From Pseudomonas oleovorans subsp. oleovorans (GTDB lineage: Bacteria > Pseudomonadota > Gammaproteobacteria > Pseudomonadales > Pseudomonadaceae), in the NCBI RefSeq assembly GCF_002197815.1, contig NZ_NIUB01000050.1:1-32916 (forward strand): a stretch of DNA of 32,916 nt, in the 5' to 3' direction. Below, in pieces: positions 8,423 to 15,722 of the stretch. Position 1 is the first letter of the stretch; every line of letters begins with the position of its first letter. The notes below the pieces were generated by a model. It searched no databases and was not told the origin of the DNA. It saw nothing but the letters and a program-made list of their open reading frames with translations. Both the position numbers and the translations under genes were made by a program.

Positions 8423-8845
8423 GTGAGAAAATCTCAGGCGGGCTTCACGCTCATCGAAATCATGGTGGTGGTGATTCTGGGCATTCTGGCGGCGCTGGTG
8501 GTGCCGCTGGTGATGAGCCGGCCGGACCAGGCCAAGGTCACCGCCGCGCAGAACGACATCCGCGCCATCGGCGCCGCGCTCGACATGTACAAGCTCGACA
8601 ACCACAACTACCCCAGTACCCAGCAGGGCCTGGAGGCGCTGGTGAGCAAGCCGAGTGGTAACCCACAAGCGAAGAACTGGAACAAGGACGGCTACCTCAA
8701 GCGCCTGCCCATCGATCCGTGGGGCAACCCGTATCAGTACCTGGCACCTGGAACCAAGGGCGCCTTCGATCTGTATTCGCTTGGCTCCGACGGCAAGCAG
8801 GGTGGCAGTGACCTGAACGCCGATATCGGCAACTGGGATCTCTGA
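8423..8845 (+). CDS. xcpT: Type II secretion major pseudopilin GspG/XcpT
   Basis: Encodes 140 residues and is open from GTG 8423 to TGA 8843-8845. The type III signal peptide is intact: MRKSQAG is cut before FTLIEIMVVVILGILAALVV, with the conserved Glu at position +5. Downstream are the family stretches NDIRAIGAALDMYKLDNHNY, PSTQQGLEALV, PIDPWGNPYQY and YSLGSDGKQGGSDLNADIG. It would be processed by the prepilin peptidase and form the pseudopilus. The start overlaps the 3' region of gspF, as in an operon. Its neighbours gspF and gspI are broken and gspH is missing, so the protein probably has no machine to join. Confidence 0.92.
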   Translation: MRKSQAGFTLIEIMVVVILGILAALVVPLVMSRPDQAKVTAAQNDIRAIGAALDMYKLDNHNYPSTQQGLEALVSKPSGNPQAKNWNKDGYLKRLPIDPWGNPYQYLAPGTKGAFDLYSLGSDGKQGGSDLNADIGNWDL

Positions 8846-8868
8846 CCCGACCATGCCGTCGTTCGCCT

Positions 8869-8937
8869 GTGGGAGCGAGCGTCGCGAGCGAAGCGTTCGA
8901 CATCGCTCATGTTCGCGAGCAGAGCTCGCTCCTACGG
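8869..8937. repeat. Palindromic repeat at the site of the missing gspH
   Basis: GTGGGAGCGAGCGTCGCGAG and the right arm CGCGAGCAGAGCTCGCTCCTACGG form an imperfect palindrome. It lies between the gspG stop and the first codons of gspI, exactly where gspH and the gspI start should be. Confidence 0.8.
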
Positions 8938-9323
8938 TAAAGGCGCAGCGTGGCTTCACCCTGATCGAGCTGCTGGTGGCCCTGGCCATCTTCGCCCTGA
9001 TTGCCGCCAGCGTGCTGACTGCCAGCGCACGCAGCGTGCGTACGGCCAGCCAGCTTGAGAACAAGACCCTGGCCATGTGGGTGGCGGACAACCGACTGAC
9101 CGAGCTGTAACTGGCCGACACGCCACCGGCTGATGGCCGCGACCAGGGCCAGGTGGAGTTCGCCGGTCGTCGCTGGTCGTGGCAGAGCGAAATCCAGGCC
9201 ACCAGCGAGCCGGCCATGCGTCGCGTGACGCTGTGGGTTGCCGCTGAAGAACGCGGTGCCAGCGGTGATCTGCGTGAGCGGGCGCTGGTGACCCTCAGCG
9301 GTTTCCTGGGGGCGCCGCAGTGA
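8937..9323 (+). pseudogene. xcpV: Type II secretion minor pseudopilin GspI/XcpV, start lost and in-frame TAA
   Basis: The frame beginning at the repeat edge reads VKAQRG/FTLIELLVALAIFALIA, the pseudopilin cleavage site and N-terminal helix, then LENKTLAMWVADNRLTEL. It meets a TAA at 9108-9110 and continues unbroken in the same frame (LADTPPADGRDQGQVEFAG, SEPAMRRVTLWVAAEE) to TGA 9321-9323. The codon expected to be ATG is GTA, directly after the repeat. It thus carries two lesions: loss of start and one nonsense codon. Length without the stop would be about 128 residues, normal for this minor pseudopilin of the pseudopilus tip. Confidence 0.85.
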
Positions 9324-9500
9324 TCTGCCTCCTTCGTAGGAGCGAGCTCTGCTCGCGAATCCGTGGCGACGCCATTTCGCTCGCTCCAGCCCGTAGGATG
9401 GGCCGGGCGGCGCTCCGCTTCAGCCTACCAACAGCGGCCAGCCTTGGTGGGCTAAAGCCCACCCTACCAACTGGTGACCCTCAGCGGTTTTCTGGGGGCT
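9285..9500. repeat. 30-bp direct repeats flanking the gspI/gspJ insert
   Basis: CTGGTGACCCTCAGCGGTTT begins at 9285 and again at 9471, each followed by a CTGGGGG stretch; the 30-base copies differ at two positions. The right copy leads directly into CCATGATG, where a TGA in the gspI frame overlaps the gspJ ATG. The right copy is therefore probably the original junction and the left copy a duplicate. Confidence 0.8.
9336..9470. repeat. Palindromic repeats inserted between gspI and gspJ
   Basis: Two repeat types lie side by side. 9336-9389 starts GTAGGAGCGAGCTCTGCTCG with a degenerate right arm TTTCGCTCGCTCC. 9391-9469 starts CCGTAGGATGGGCCGGGCGG and contains GGTGGGCTAAAGCCCACCCTACC. The block is flanked by a 30-bp direct repeat of the gspI 3' end (9285-9314 and 9471-9500). 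Confidence 0.75.
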
Positions 9501-9502
9501 CC

Positions 9503-10177
9503 ATGATGTGTTGGAGCGCTCAGCGCGGCTTTACCCTGCTCGAGCTGCTGATTGCCATTGCCATCTTCGCCCTGCTGGGCCTGGCCACCTACCGCATGCT
9601 CGACAGCGTGCTCAGCGCCGATGCCGTCACCCGCGAGCACGAACGCCAGTTGCGCGAGTTGACCCGCGCCCTGTCAGCCTTCGAGCGCGATCTGCGCCAG
9701 GTGACGGTACGGCCGATTCGCGATGCTTTCGGTGATGCCCAGCCGGCGCTGCACGGCGATCTGGCTGATGCCACGGCGCTGGAGCTGAGTCGCGTCGGCT
9801 GGCGCAACCCGCTCGGCCAACCGTGTGCCGAGGTGCAGCGGGTGCGTTGGCAGCTCAGTGGTGAACAGTGGCAGCGGCGTTACTGGCGCGTGCTGGATCG
9901 CGCGCAGGACAGCACGCCGCAGATCCAGCAGGCGCTCGATGGCGTCGAGTCATTGAGCCTGCGTTATCTGGACAAGGATGGCCAGTGGCAGCCTGACTGG
10001 CCGCCAGCCAATGCCTCTGGCGACGGTTTGCTCACCGAGCTGCCGCGCGCTGTGGAACTGCGCCTGTAGCATCGCCACTATGGCGAATTGCGCCGTCTGC
10101 TGCGCCTGCCCGATCTGCCGGCGCAGAACGCTGCCGGCGCGCCGCCAGAGGATTTGAACGAGGTGCCGCAATCATGA
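9503..10177 (+). pseudogene. xcpW: Type II secretion minor pseudopilin GspJ/XcpW, in-frame TAG
   Basis: From ATG 9503, MMCWSAQRG/FTLLELLIAIAIFALLG has the pseudopilin leader, cleavage site and Glu+5. The body includes AFERDLRQVTVRPIRDAFGD and LDRAQDSTPQIQQALDGVE. A TAG at 10067-10069 stops translation at codon 189. The same frame continues HRHYGELRRLLRLPDLPAQN to TGA 10175-10177, overlapping the gspK ATG by ATGA. Without the TAG the protein would be 224 residues, close to the usual length. GAG to TAG is the simplest change. About 35 C-terminal residues are lost. Confidence 0.85.
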
Positions 10178-11155
10178 AGCGGCAGAAGGGGGTGGCGTTG
10201 ATCACCGTGCTGCTGGTGGTCGCCGTGGTCACGGTGGTGTGTGCCGGGCTGATCGCCCGTCAGCAGCTGTCGATCCGCAGCAGCGCCAACCAGTTGCACG
10301 TGACCCAGGCCTGGCACTACGCCCTGGGGGGCGAGACGCTGGCCAAGGCGATGCTCGAGCGCGACTTGCGCCATGGCGATCCACGTCAGCCGGTTGATCA
10401 CCTGCTGGAACCTTGGGCCAGGCCGTTGACGTTCCCGCTGGATGAAGGCGGCGAGCTACGGGTACGCATCGTCGACCCCAACGGCCGCTTCAACCTCAAC
10501 AGCCTGGTGCGCCAGGGGCGGCCCAACGAGCTGGCGGTGCTGCGCCTGCGCCACCTGCTGTCGCGTCTGGGCATCGATAAACCCTATGCCGAGCGCCTGC
10601 TGGACTGGCTCGATAGCGACAGTGAGTTGCAGGGCAGCAATGGCGCCGAGGACGGCCAGTACCTGCTGGCGACACCGCCTTACCGGACGGCCAATCGCGA
10701 GATCACTGATGTGTCCGAACTGCGCCTGCTGCTGGAGATGGAGGAGGCCGACTACCGGCGCTTACTGCCCTTCGTCAGTGCGCTGCCGAGCGAGGCGCTG
10801 CTCAACGTCAACACGGCCAGCGCGATGGTGCTCTCCAGTCTGTCCGACGGCTTGAGCCCGGATGCGGCCATGTCGCTGATTGCCGGGCGCGGCGCCGAAG
10901 GCTATCCCAGCGCTGCGGCCTTCGCTGCCCAGCCTGCGCTTGCCGGCCTGGGCGAGCAGGTGGTGCAGGGGCTGGCGGTCGGCAGCCGGTATTTCGAGGT
11001 GTTCAGCGAGGTGAACCTGGGTGAACCTGGGTGAACGCCGGGTGGTATTGCGTAGCCTGCTGCAGCGCAGCAATGATGGCCAGGTCAGTGTCCTGGCGCG
11101 TGAACTGGGGCAGGGCGGTATGCCGCCACGGCCCATCGAGGAAGAACAAGAATGA
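10174..11155 (+). pseudogene. xcpX: Type II secretion pseudopilin GspK/XcpX, 10-bp duplication frameshift
   Basis: GspK caps the pseudopilus tip with GspI and GspJ. From ATG 10174 the leader MKRQKG/VALITVLLVVAVV is followed by YALGGETLAKAMLERDL, DPNGRFNLNSLV, LLDWLDSDSELQGSNGAED and LLNVNTASAMVL, all typical of the family. At 11011-11030 the decamer GTGAACCTGG is repeated head to tail. This shifts the frame so that VNLGE is followed by PG and a stop at 11034. With one decamer removed, the frame continues ERRVVLRSLLQRSNDG to TGA 11153-11155, overlapping gspL. The lesion removes about 40 C-terminal residues. Confidence 0.87.
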
Positions 11156-12291
11156 ACCCGACATGGATTTTTCTGCCGCCTGAGGCGTGCCACGCGCTCT
11201 CAGCGGATCTATCCGTGCAGCGCGTCACGGCAGACGGCAGTCGCACGCTCGGTCTGGCCGAGGCCCTGGCCGATTTGCCGGCACACTGGCAACTGGTGCT
11301 ACCGGTTGAGGCGGTCACCGCCTGCGCCGTGCAACTGCCGACGCAGAAGGCGCGCTGGATGCGCCAGGCGCTGCCGTTCGCGGTGGAGGAACTGCTGGCC
11401 GAAGATGTCGAGTTGATGCACCTGGCGCTGGGTGAGCAACTGGCCGATGGCCGTCACCGCGTCTATGCGCTGCGCGCCAGCTGGCTGCGCGAGTGCCTGG
11501 CCCTGTGCGCGGCGCAACCGCCGCAGGCGATTCGCGTCGATGCCGATCTGCTGCCACGCCAGGGCAGTCAGCTGCTCTGGTTGCAGTCGCGCTGGTTGCT
11601 CGGTGGCGAGGCGCCCTGGCGCCTGGCTTTGCAGACTGAGGACTGGCCAGCGCTGGCAGGCCGTTGCCCATCGCCATGCATCGCCAGTGCGCCAGCTGGG
11701 CAGGTGCTGCCCGAGCCGGTGGATGAGGTGCATCTGCTGGAGGACGCGCATCAATGGCTGGTGCATCAGGGCAACGGCGTCGATCTGGCTCAGGGGGAGT
11801 TCGCCCTGCGCCAGAGTGGTGACAGTTGGCGGCGTTGGCGCCCGCTGGCGGGGGTGTTGGCACTGTGCCTCGTGCTGCAGTGGGGCTTCAATTTCGCGCA
11901 GGGCTGGTACCTGCAGCGCGAAGCCGATGCTTATGCCGCGTCCAGCGAGGCGCTGTACCGCGAGTTGTTTCCTCAGGACAGCAAGCTGATCAACCTGCGT
12001 GCGCAGTTCGATCAACATCTGGCGCAGTCCACGGGCGGCGATAGTCCGGTGCTGGGCCTGCTGGCCGAAGTAGCGGCGGCGCTGCAGGCCGATGGCGCAG
12101 CGCTGGTGCAGGTCAATCAGCTCGATTACAGCGCGACTCGTGGCGATCTGTCGTTGCAATTGCAGGCGCCGGGTTTTGCCGAGCTGGAGCGTTTGCGTGA
12201 GCGTCTGGAGGAATCCGGCCTGTCGGTGCAGATGGGCTCGGCCAGCCGTGAAGCCGAGGGTGTCAGTGCACGCGTGCTGATAGGAGGATGA
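11152..12291 (+). CDS. xcpY: Type II secretion inner-membrane protein GspL/XcpY
   Basis: Encodes 379 residues, open throughout and of usual family length. The start MNPTWIFLPPEACHALSADL overlaps the gspK stop (ATGA). A cytoplasmic actin-like domain (about residues 1-225; QLPTQKARWMRQALPFAVEE is characteristic) normally recruits the GspE ATPase. A single membrane segment follows near 235-255 (PLAGVLALCLVLQWGFNF), then a periplasmic ferredoxin-like domain (about 290-379) that normally pairs with GspM. Since the ATPase and secretin genes are broken, it would lack its partners. No promoter of its own is seen. Confidence 0.9.
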   Translation: MNPTWIFLPPEACHALSADLSVQRVTADGSRTLGLAEALADLPAHWQLVLPVEAVTACAVQLPTQKARWMRQALPFAVEELLAEDVELMHLALGEQLADGRHRVYALRASWLRECLALCAAQPPQAIRVDADLLPRQGSQLLWLQSRWLLGGEAPWRLALQTEDWPALAGRCPSPCIASAPAGQVLPEPVDEVHLLEDAHQWLVHQGNGVDLAQGEFALRQSGDSWRRWRPLAGVLALCLVLQWGFNFAQGWYLQREADAYAASSEALYRELFPQDSKLINLRAQFDQHLAQSTGGDSPVLGLLAEVAAALQADGAALVQVNQLDYSATRGDLSLQLQAPGFAELERLRERLEESGLSVQMGSASREAEGVSARVLIGG

Positions 12292-12818
12292 TGGGCATGT
12301 CGAGGACGGGGTTGAGCGAAAGTCTGCAATTGCACTGGCAGCGTTCGCCGCTGGCGCAACGCTGGCAAACGCTGCCGGCACGTGATCGTCTGGCACTCTT
12401 GGCGCTAAGCGTTTTCCTGCTGTTGGTGCTGTTCTATCTGGCGTTGTGGCAGCCGGTGCAGCGTCAGGCTCAGGCCGCACGTGCCGCGTTCGAAGAGCAG
12501 TGCGCCCTGTTCGCCTATATGCAGAGCCGTGCGCCACAGGTGCAGGGGCGCGACCTGCAGCCACGCGCCAGCCTCGACCCGGCGCGCCTGCAGGGCGTGG
12601 TCACGGCGAGTGCGGCGCAGCAGGGGCTGGTGATCGAGCGTCTGGATACCGAGGGTTTTGGTGCGGTGCAGGTCAACCTGCAGCCGGTGGCGTTCGCTCA
12701 GTTGCTGCGCTGGATTCAGGCGCTGGAAGAGCAGGGCGTGCGCGTTGAGGAAGCCGGGCTGGCCCGCGCCGAGGAAAACCATGTGATAGCGCGGCTTGGC
12801 TTGCGTGTGGGTGAGTGA
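12288..12818 (+). CDS. xcpZ: Type II secretion inner-membrane protein GspM/XcpZ
   Basis: Encodes 176 residues starting at ATG 12288, overlapping the gspL stop; a second ATG at 12297 is also possible. A short cytoplasmic N-terminus ends in WQTLPARDRLALLALSVF, then one membrane helix (LALLALSVFLLLVLFYLALW, about residues 33-52) and a periplasmic domain (EEQCALFAYMQSRAPQVQG, QPVAFAQLLRWIQALEEQGV). GspM partners GspL in the inner-membrane platform. It is the last xcp gene here, and Pseudomonas xcp clusters normally also end at this gene. It is intact in sequence but stranded in a broken operon. Confidence 0.9.
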   Translation: MMGMSRTGLSESLQLHWQRSPLAQRWQTLPARDRLALLALSVFLLLVLFYLALWQPVQRQAQAARAAFEEQCALFAYMQSRAPQVQGRDLQPRASLDPARLQGVVTASAAQQGLVIERLDTEGFGAVQVNLQPVAFAQLLRWIQALEEQGVRVEEAGLARAEENHVIARLGLRVGE

Positions 12819-12834
12819 CTCGTGCGCTATTGAT

Positions 12835-12904
12835 CGTCACTCCCGCGAAGGCGGGAGCCCAGGTGTTGCGTAACGCCTGGTTTCTCGCCTTCGCGGGAAT
12901 GACG
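12835..12904. repeat. Inverted repeat, GTCATTCCCGCGAAGG type
   Basis: CGTCACTCCCGCGAAGGCGG at the left and CGCCTTCGCGGGAATGACGG at the right form a long imperfect hairpin with CCAGG/CCTGG pairing in the loop. It is a different repeat family from the GTAGGAGC type and lies 17 bases after the gspM stop. The rest of 12905-13170 has no gene I can support; a weak hairpin (AAGCCC..GGGCTTTT) lies at 13056-13076. Confidence 0.75.
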
Positions 12905-13175
12905 GCTACTCCAGTGCGTGGTCGTGTACCGATGCGCACCCTACGGTTTGCATGGCGCCACGGTAACAGCGCGCACCCGATTGGGCGGTTAGGGAACGTT
13001 GGTGCGCCGATACGGTGCCATTTACAACACTGGATGACACACGAAAGCGGCGTTGAAGCCCATGAAACGGGCTTTTGCTGATTGATGGCCTGAGTATTGC
13101 TGTAGATATCCGTTTATGCTTTTTGCTTGATCACTCCTTTTGCGGGCTGTCAATATCTGCGCCCGGCGCTTCTGG

Positions 13176-13234
13176 TGCTTCTGTAATTAGTTGTCGCATT
13201 GAGGAAATATCGCCTCATTGCCTGCCGCTAGAAT
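13176..13234 (+). promoter_or_regulatory. Predicted ArgR operator and promoter of aotJQMP-argR
   Basis: A 34-base block (13176-13209) with core AGTTGTCGCAT fits the Pseudomonas ArgR half-site pattern TGTCGC-N8-AA. It matches the block at 17803-17836 upstream of aruC at most positions (shared CTGTAA..AGTTGTCGCAT). A -10-like TAGAAT lies at 13229-13234, 37 bases after the start of TGTCGC. No good -35 is seen; the operator ends where it should be, as expected for an activator-dependent promoter. Confidence 0.7.
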
Positions 13235-13363
13235 GCCGCACACCCAGCCAAGGCCCCTTTGTCGCTTGTCCACCACGACAGCGCAGCACCGCCTTCTACA
13301 ATCCATAAAAGGCCCGGGCCCCTCACTGCCATCGATGTCATACCCAATTCGAAGGAGCAAAGA

Positions 13364-14137
13364 ATGAAGAAGATCGCACTGCTTGGCGCCCTGGCGCTGT
13401 CCCTGATGTCGCCCCTGGCCATGGCCGAGAAGCCGCTGCGCATCGGCATCGAGGCGGCTTACCCGCCCTTCGCATTCAAGACTCCCGATGGCCAGATTGC
13501 CGGCTTCGACTACGACATCGGCAACGCCCTGTGCGAAGAGATGAAGGTCGAGTGCAAGTGGATCGAGCAGGAATTCGACGGCCTGATCCCGGCCCTGAAA
13601 GTGCGCAAGTTCGACGCCGTGCTGTCTTCTATGTCGATCACCGAAGACCGCAAGAAGTCCGTGGACTTCACTGGCAAGTACTACGCCACGCCGGCCAAGC
13701 TGGCGATGAAGGCCGGTACCGAGATCAAGGACCCGCTGGTCGACCTGAAAGGCAAGAAGATCGGCGTGCAGCGCTCGTCCGTATATGACCGCTACGCCAC
13801 CGACATCTTCGCCCCGGCTGGCGCTGAAGTCGTGCGCTACAGCTCGCAGAACGAAGTGTTCCTGGACATGCAGTCCGGCCGCCTGGACGCCACCCTGGCC
13901 GATTCGGTGAACATCGATGACGGTTTCCTCAAGACCGACGCAGGCAAGGGCTTCGCGTTCGCCGGTCCGGACTTCACCGACGTGAAGTACTTCGGCGAAG
14001 GTCAGGGCATCGCCGTGCGCAAGGGTGACAAGGCGCTGGCCGACAAGATCAGCGCCGCCATCCTGGCCATCCGCGCCAACGGCAAATACAAGGAAGTGCA
14101 GGACAAGTACTTCGACTTCGACGTTTACGGCGAGTAA
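13364..14137 (+). CDS. aotJ: Arginine/ornithine ABC transporter substrate-binding protein AotJ
   Basis: Encodes 257 residues. ATG 13364 follows a GAAGGAG site; the longer frame from 13259 would bury the signal peptide. A Sec signal (MKKIALLGALALSLMSPLAMA) is cut before EKPLRIGIEAAYPPFAFKTP. Family-3 solute-binding motifs follow: GFDYDIGNALCEEMKVEC, EFDGLIPALKVRKFDAVLSS and GVQRSSVYDRY. The mature protein binds arginine and ornithine in the periplasm and delivers them to AotQM. It is first in the aot-argR operon, under the predicted ArgR operator, and separated from aotQ by a terminator-like hairpin that would favour excess binding protein over permease. Confidence 0.93.
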   Translation: MKKIALLGALALSLMSPLAMAEKPLRIGIEAAYPPFAFKTPDGQIAGFDYDIGNALCEEMKVECKWIEQEFDGLIPALKVRKFDAVLSSMSITEDRKKSVDFTGKYYATPAKLAMKAGTEIKDPLVDLKGKKIGVQRSSVYDRYATDIFAPAGAEVVRYSSQNEVFLDMQSGRLDATLADSVNIDDGFLKTDAGKGFAFAGPDFTDVKYFGEGQGIAVRKGDKALADKISAAILAIRANGKYKEVQDKYFDFDVYGE

Positions 14138-14155
14138 GCGTCCCAGATAGATGAA

Positions 14156-14192
14156 GTGGCACTAACCTTTTGAGGTTGTGCCACTTTTTTCT
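14156..14192 (+). terminator. Hairpin with T-run between aotJ and aotQ
   Basis: GTGGCAC (14156-14162) pairs with GTGCCAC (14178-14184), extended by AACC/GGTT, followed by six Ts. It has the form of a rho-independent terminator, 19 bases after the aotJ stop. It probably acts as a partial terminator, since aotQMP-argR lie downstream on the same strand. Confidence 0.85.
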
Positions 14193-14309
14193 TGGTTCTG
14201 CGGGGTCGTTAAATACCAATCCGGGTATTCAACCTGCGGCCCGTCGCGTGAGCGACATGAATTTTCTTTGTGCTAGGCGGCGCCTGGGGTGCCTGAGAGG
14301 TATTAGCGC

Positions 14310-14999
14310 ATGCTTCAAGGCTACGGCTCGACCATTCTCGATGGTGCCTGGCTCACCCTGCTTCTGGCGCTGACGTCCATGGCAGTGGCGATCTTCCTCG
14401 GCCTGCTGGGTGCGGCCTTTCGTCTGTCGCCGATCCGCTGGCTGGCGGCGTTGGGTGATACCTACGCCACGGTGATTCGCGGGATTCCCGACCTGGTGCT
14501 GATCCTGCTGATCTTTTACGGCGGCCAGGACATGGTGAACCGTATCGCGCCGATGCTCGGTTATGACGATTACATCGACATCAACCCCTTCGTCGCTGGC
14601 GTGTTCACCATGGGCTTCATCTTCGGGGCCTATCTGTCGGAGACCTTCCGCGGTGCCTTCATGGCGATCCCCAAGGGGCAGGCGGAAGCCGGTGCGGCCT
14701 ATGGCATGAGCGGGATGCAGGTATTCTTCCGCATTCTCGTGCCGCAGATGATCCGTTTCGCCATTCCCGGTTTCACCAATAACTGGCTGGTGCTGACCAA
14801 GGCCACCGCGCTGATTTCCGTGGTTGGCCTGCAGGACATGATGTTCAAGGCCAAGAGCGCGGCCGACGCGACGCGTGAGCCGTTCACCTTCTACCTGGCG
14901 GTGGCTGGGCTGTATCTGGTGCTGACCAGCGTTTCCTTGCTGGCGCTGCGTTTCCTCGAGAAGCGCTACTCGGTGGGTACCAAGGTGGCTGACCTATGA
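14310..14999 (+). CDS. aotQ: Arginine/ornithine ABC transporter permease AotQ
   Basis: Encodes 229 residues from ATG 14310 with GAGAGG upstream. It is a HisQ-type polar amino-acid permease with about five membrane helices (LLLALTSMAVAIFLGLLGAA, VIRGIPDLVLILLIFYGGQ). The EAA loop (GAAYGMSGMQVFFRILVPQM) contacts the ATPase AotP. With AotM it forms the inner-membrane channel. The last codons overlap aotM by ATGA, indicating coupled translation. The 170-base gap from aotJ contains the hairpin at 14156-14192. The frame at 14170 that overlaps the N-terminus is not real. Confidence 0.92.
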   Translation: MLQGYGSTILDGAWLTLLLALTSMAVAIFLGLLGAAFRLSPIRWLAALGDTYATVIRGIPDLVLILLIFYGGQDMVNRIAPMLGYDDYIDINPFVAGVFTMGFIFGAYLSETFRGAFMAIPKGQAEAGAAYGMSGMQVFFRILVPQMIRFAIPGFTNNWLVLTKATALISVVGLQDMMFKAKSAADATREPFTFYLAVAGLYLVLTSVSLLALRFLEKRYSVGTKVADL

Positions 15000-15694
15000 T
15001 CTTCGACTATCAAATGATCTGGGAGAACCTGCCGCTGTACTGGGGCGGCGTGCTGGTGACCCTGAAAATCCTGCTGATCTCCCTGGCGTTCGGCCTCAGC
15101 CTGGCGCTGCCATTGGCACTGATGCGGGTGTCGAAATCGCCCTGGGTCAACTTCCCGGCCTGGCTCTACACCTACGTGATTCGCGGCACGCCGATGTTGG
15201 TGCAGCTGTTTCTGATCTATTACGGGCTGGCCCAGTTCGAGTTCATTCGTGACAGCTTCATGTGGCCGTATTTCTCCAGCGCGACCTTCTGCGCCTGCCT
15301 GGCGTTTGCCATCAACACCAGCGCCTACACTGCGGAAATCCTCGCCGGCAGCCTCAAGGCCACGCCGCCGGGTGAGATCGAGGCGGCCAAGGCCATGGGC
15401 ATGTCGCGAGCCAAGTTGTACCGGCGCATCCTGCTGCCGTCGGCGCTGCGCCGTGCGCTGCCGCAGTACAGCAATGAAGTGATCATGATGCTGCACACCA
15501 CCTCGCTGGCGTCGATCGTGACCCTGATCGATATCACTGGCGCGGCGCGTACCGTCAGTTCGCAGTACTACATGCCGTTCGAAGCCTTCATCACCGCCGG
15601 CCTGTTCTATCTGGCGCTGACCTTCATTCTGGTGCGCCTGTTCAAGCTGGCCGAGCGCCGCTGGCTGGTCTACATGGCCCCGCGCAAGGGCTGA
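14996..15694 (+). CDS. aotM: Arginine/ornithine ABC transporter permease AotM
   Basis: Encodes 232 residues from ATG 14996, overlapping aotQ. It is a HisM-type permease with membrane stretches (LYWGGVLVTLKILLISLAFG), the motif YVIRGTPMLVQLFLIYYGLA and the EAA loop EAAKAMGMSRAKLYRRILLP, which docks the ABC subunit. It pairs with AotQ. In P. aeruginosa the order is described as aotJQMOP-argR; here the ATPase gene follows within 30 bases, so aotO is absent. Confidence 0.92.
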   Translation: MIFDYQMIWENLPLYWGGVLVTLKILLISLAFGLSLALPLALMRVSKSPWVNFPAWLYTYVIRGTPMLVQLFLIYYGLAQFEFIRDSFMWPYFSSATFCACLAFAINTSAYTAEILAGSLKATPPGEIEAAKAMGMSRAKLYRRILLPSALRRALPQYSNEVIMMLHTTSLASIVTLIDITGAARTVSSQYYMPFEAFITAGLFYLALTFILVRLFKLAERRWLVYMAPRKG

Positions 15695-15722
15695 TGCCAT
15701 GACGATTCAAGAGAACCCGAAC

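Noticed and set aside
6707..9217. 836-residue minus-strand open frame opposite the gsp genes
   Set aside because: A shadow frame of GC-rich coding DNA: low complexity, rich in Arg, Gln and His, no domain recognised, opposite well-identified gsp genes.
12906..13170. Possible small gene between gspM and the aotJ promoter
   Set aside because: Short frames (77-88 codons) have no ribosome site or recognisable sequence and overlap repeats.
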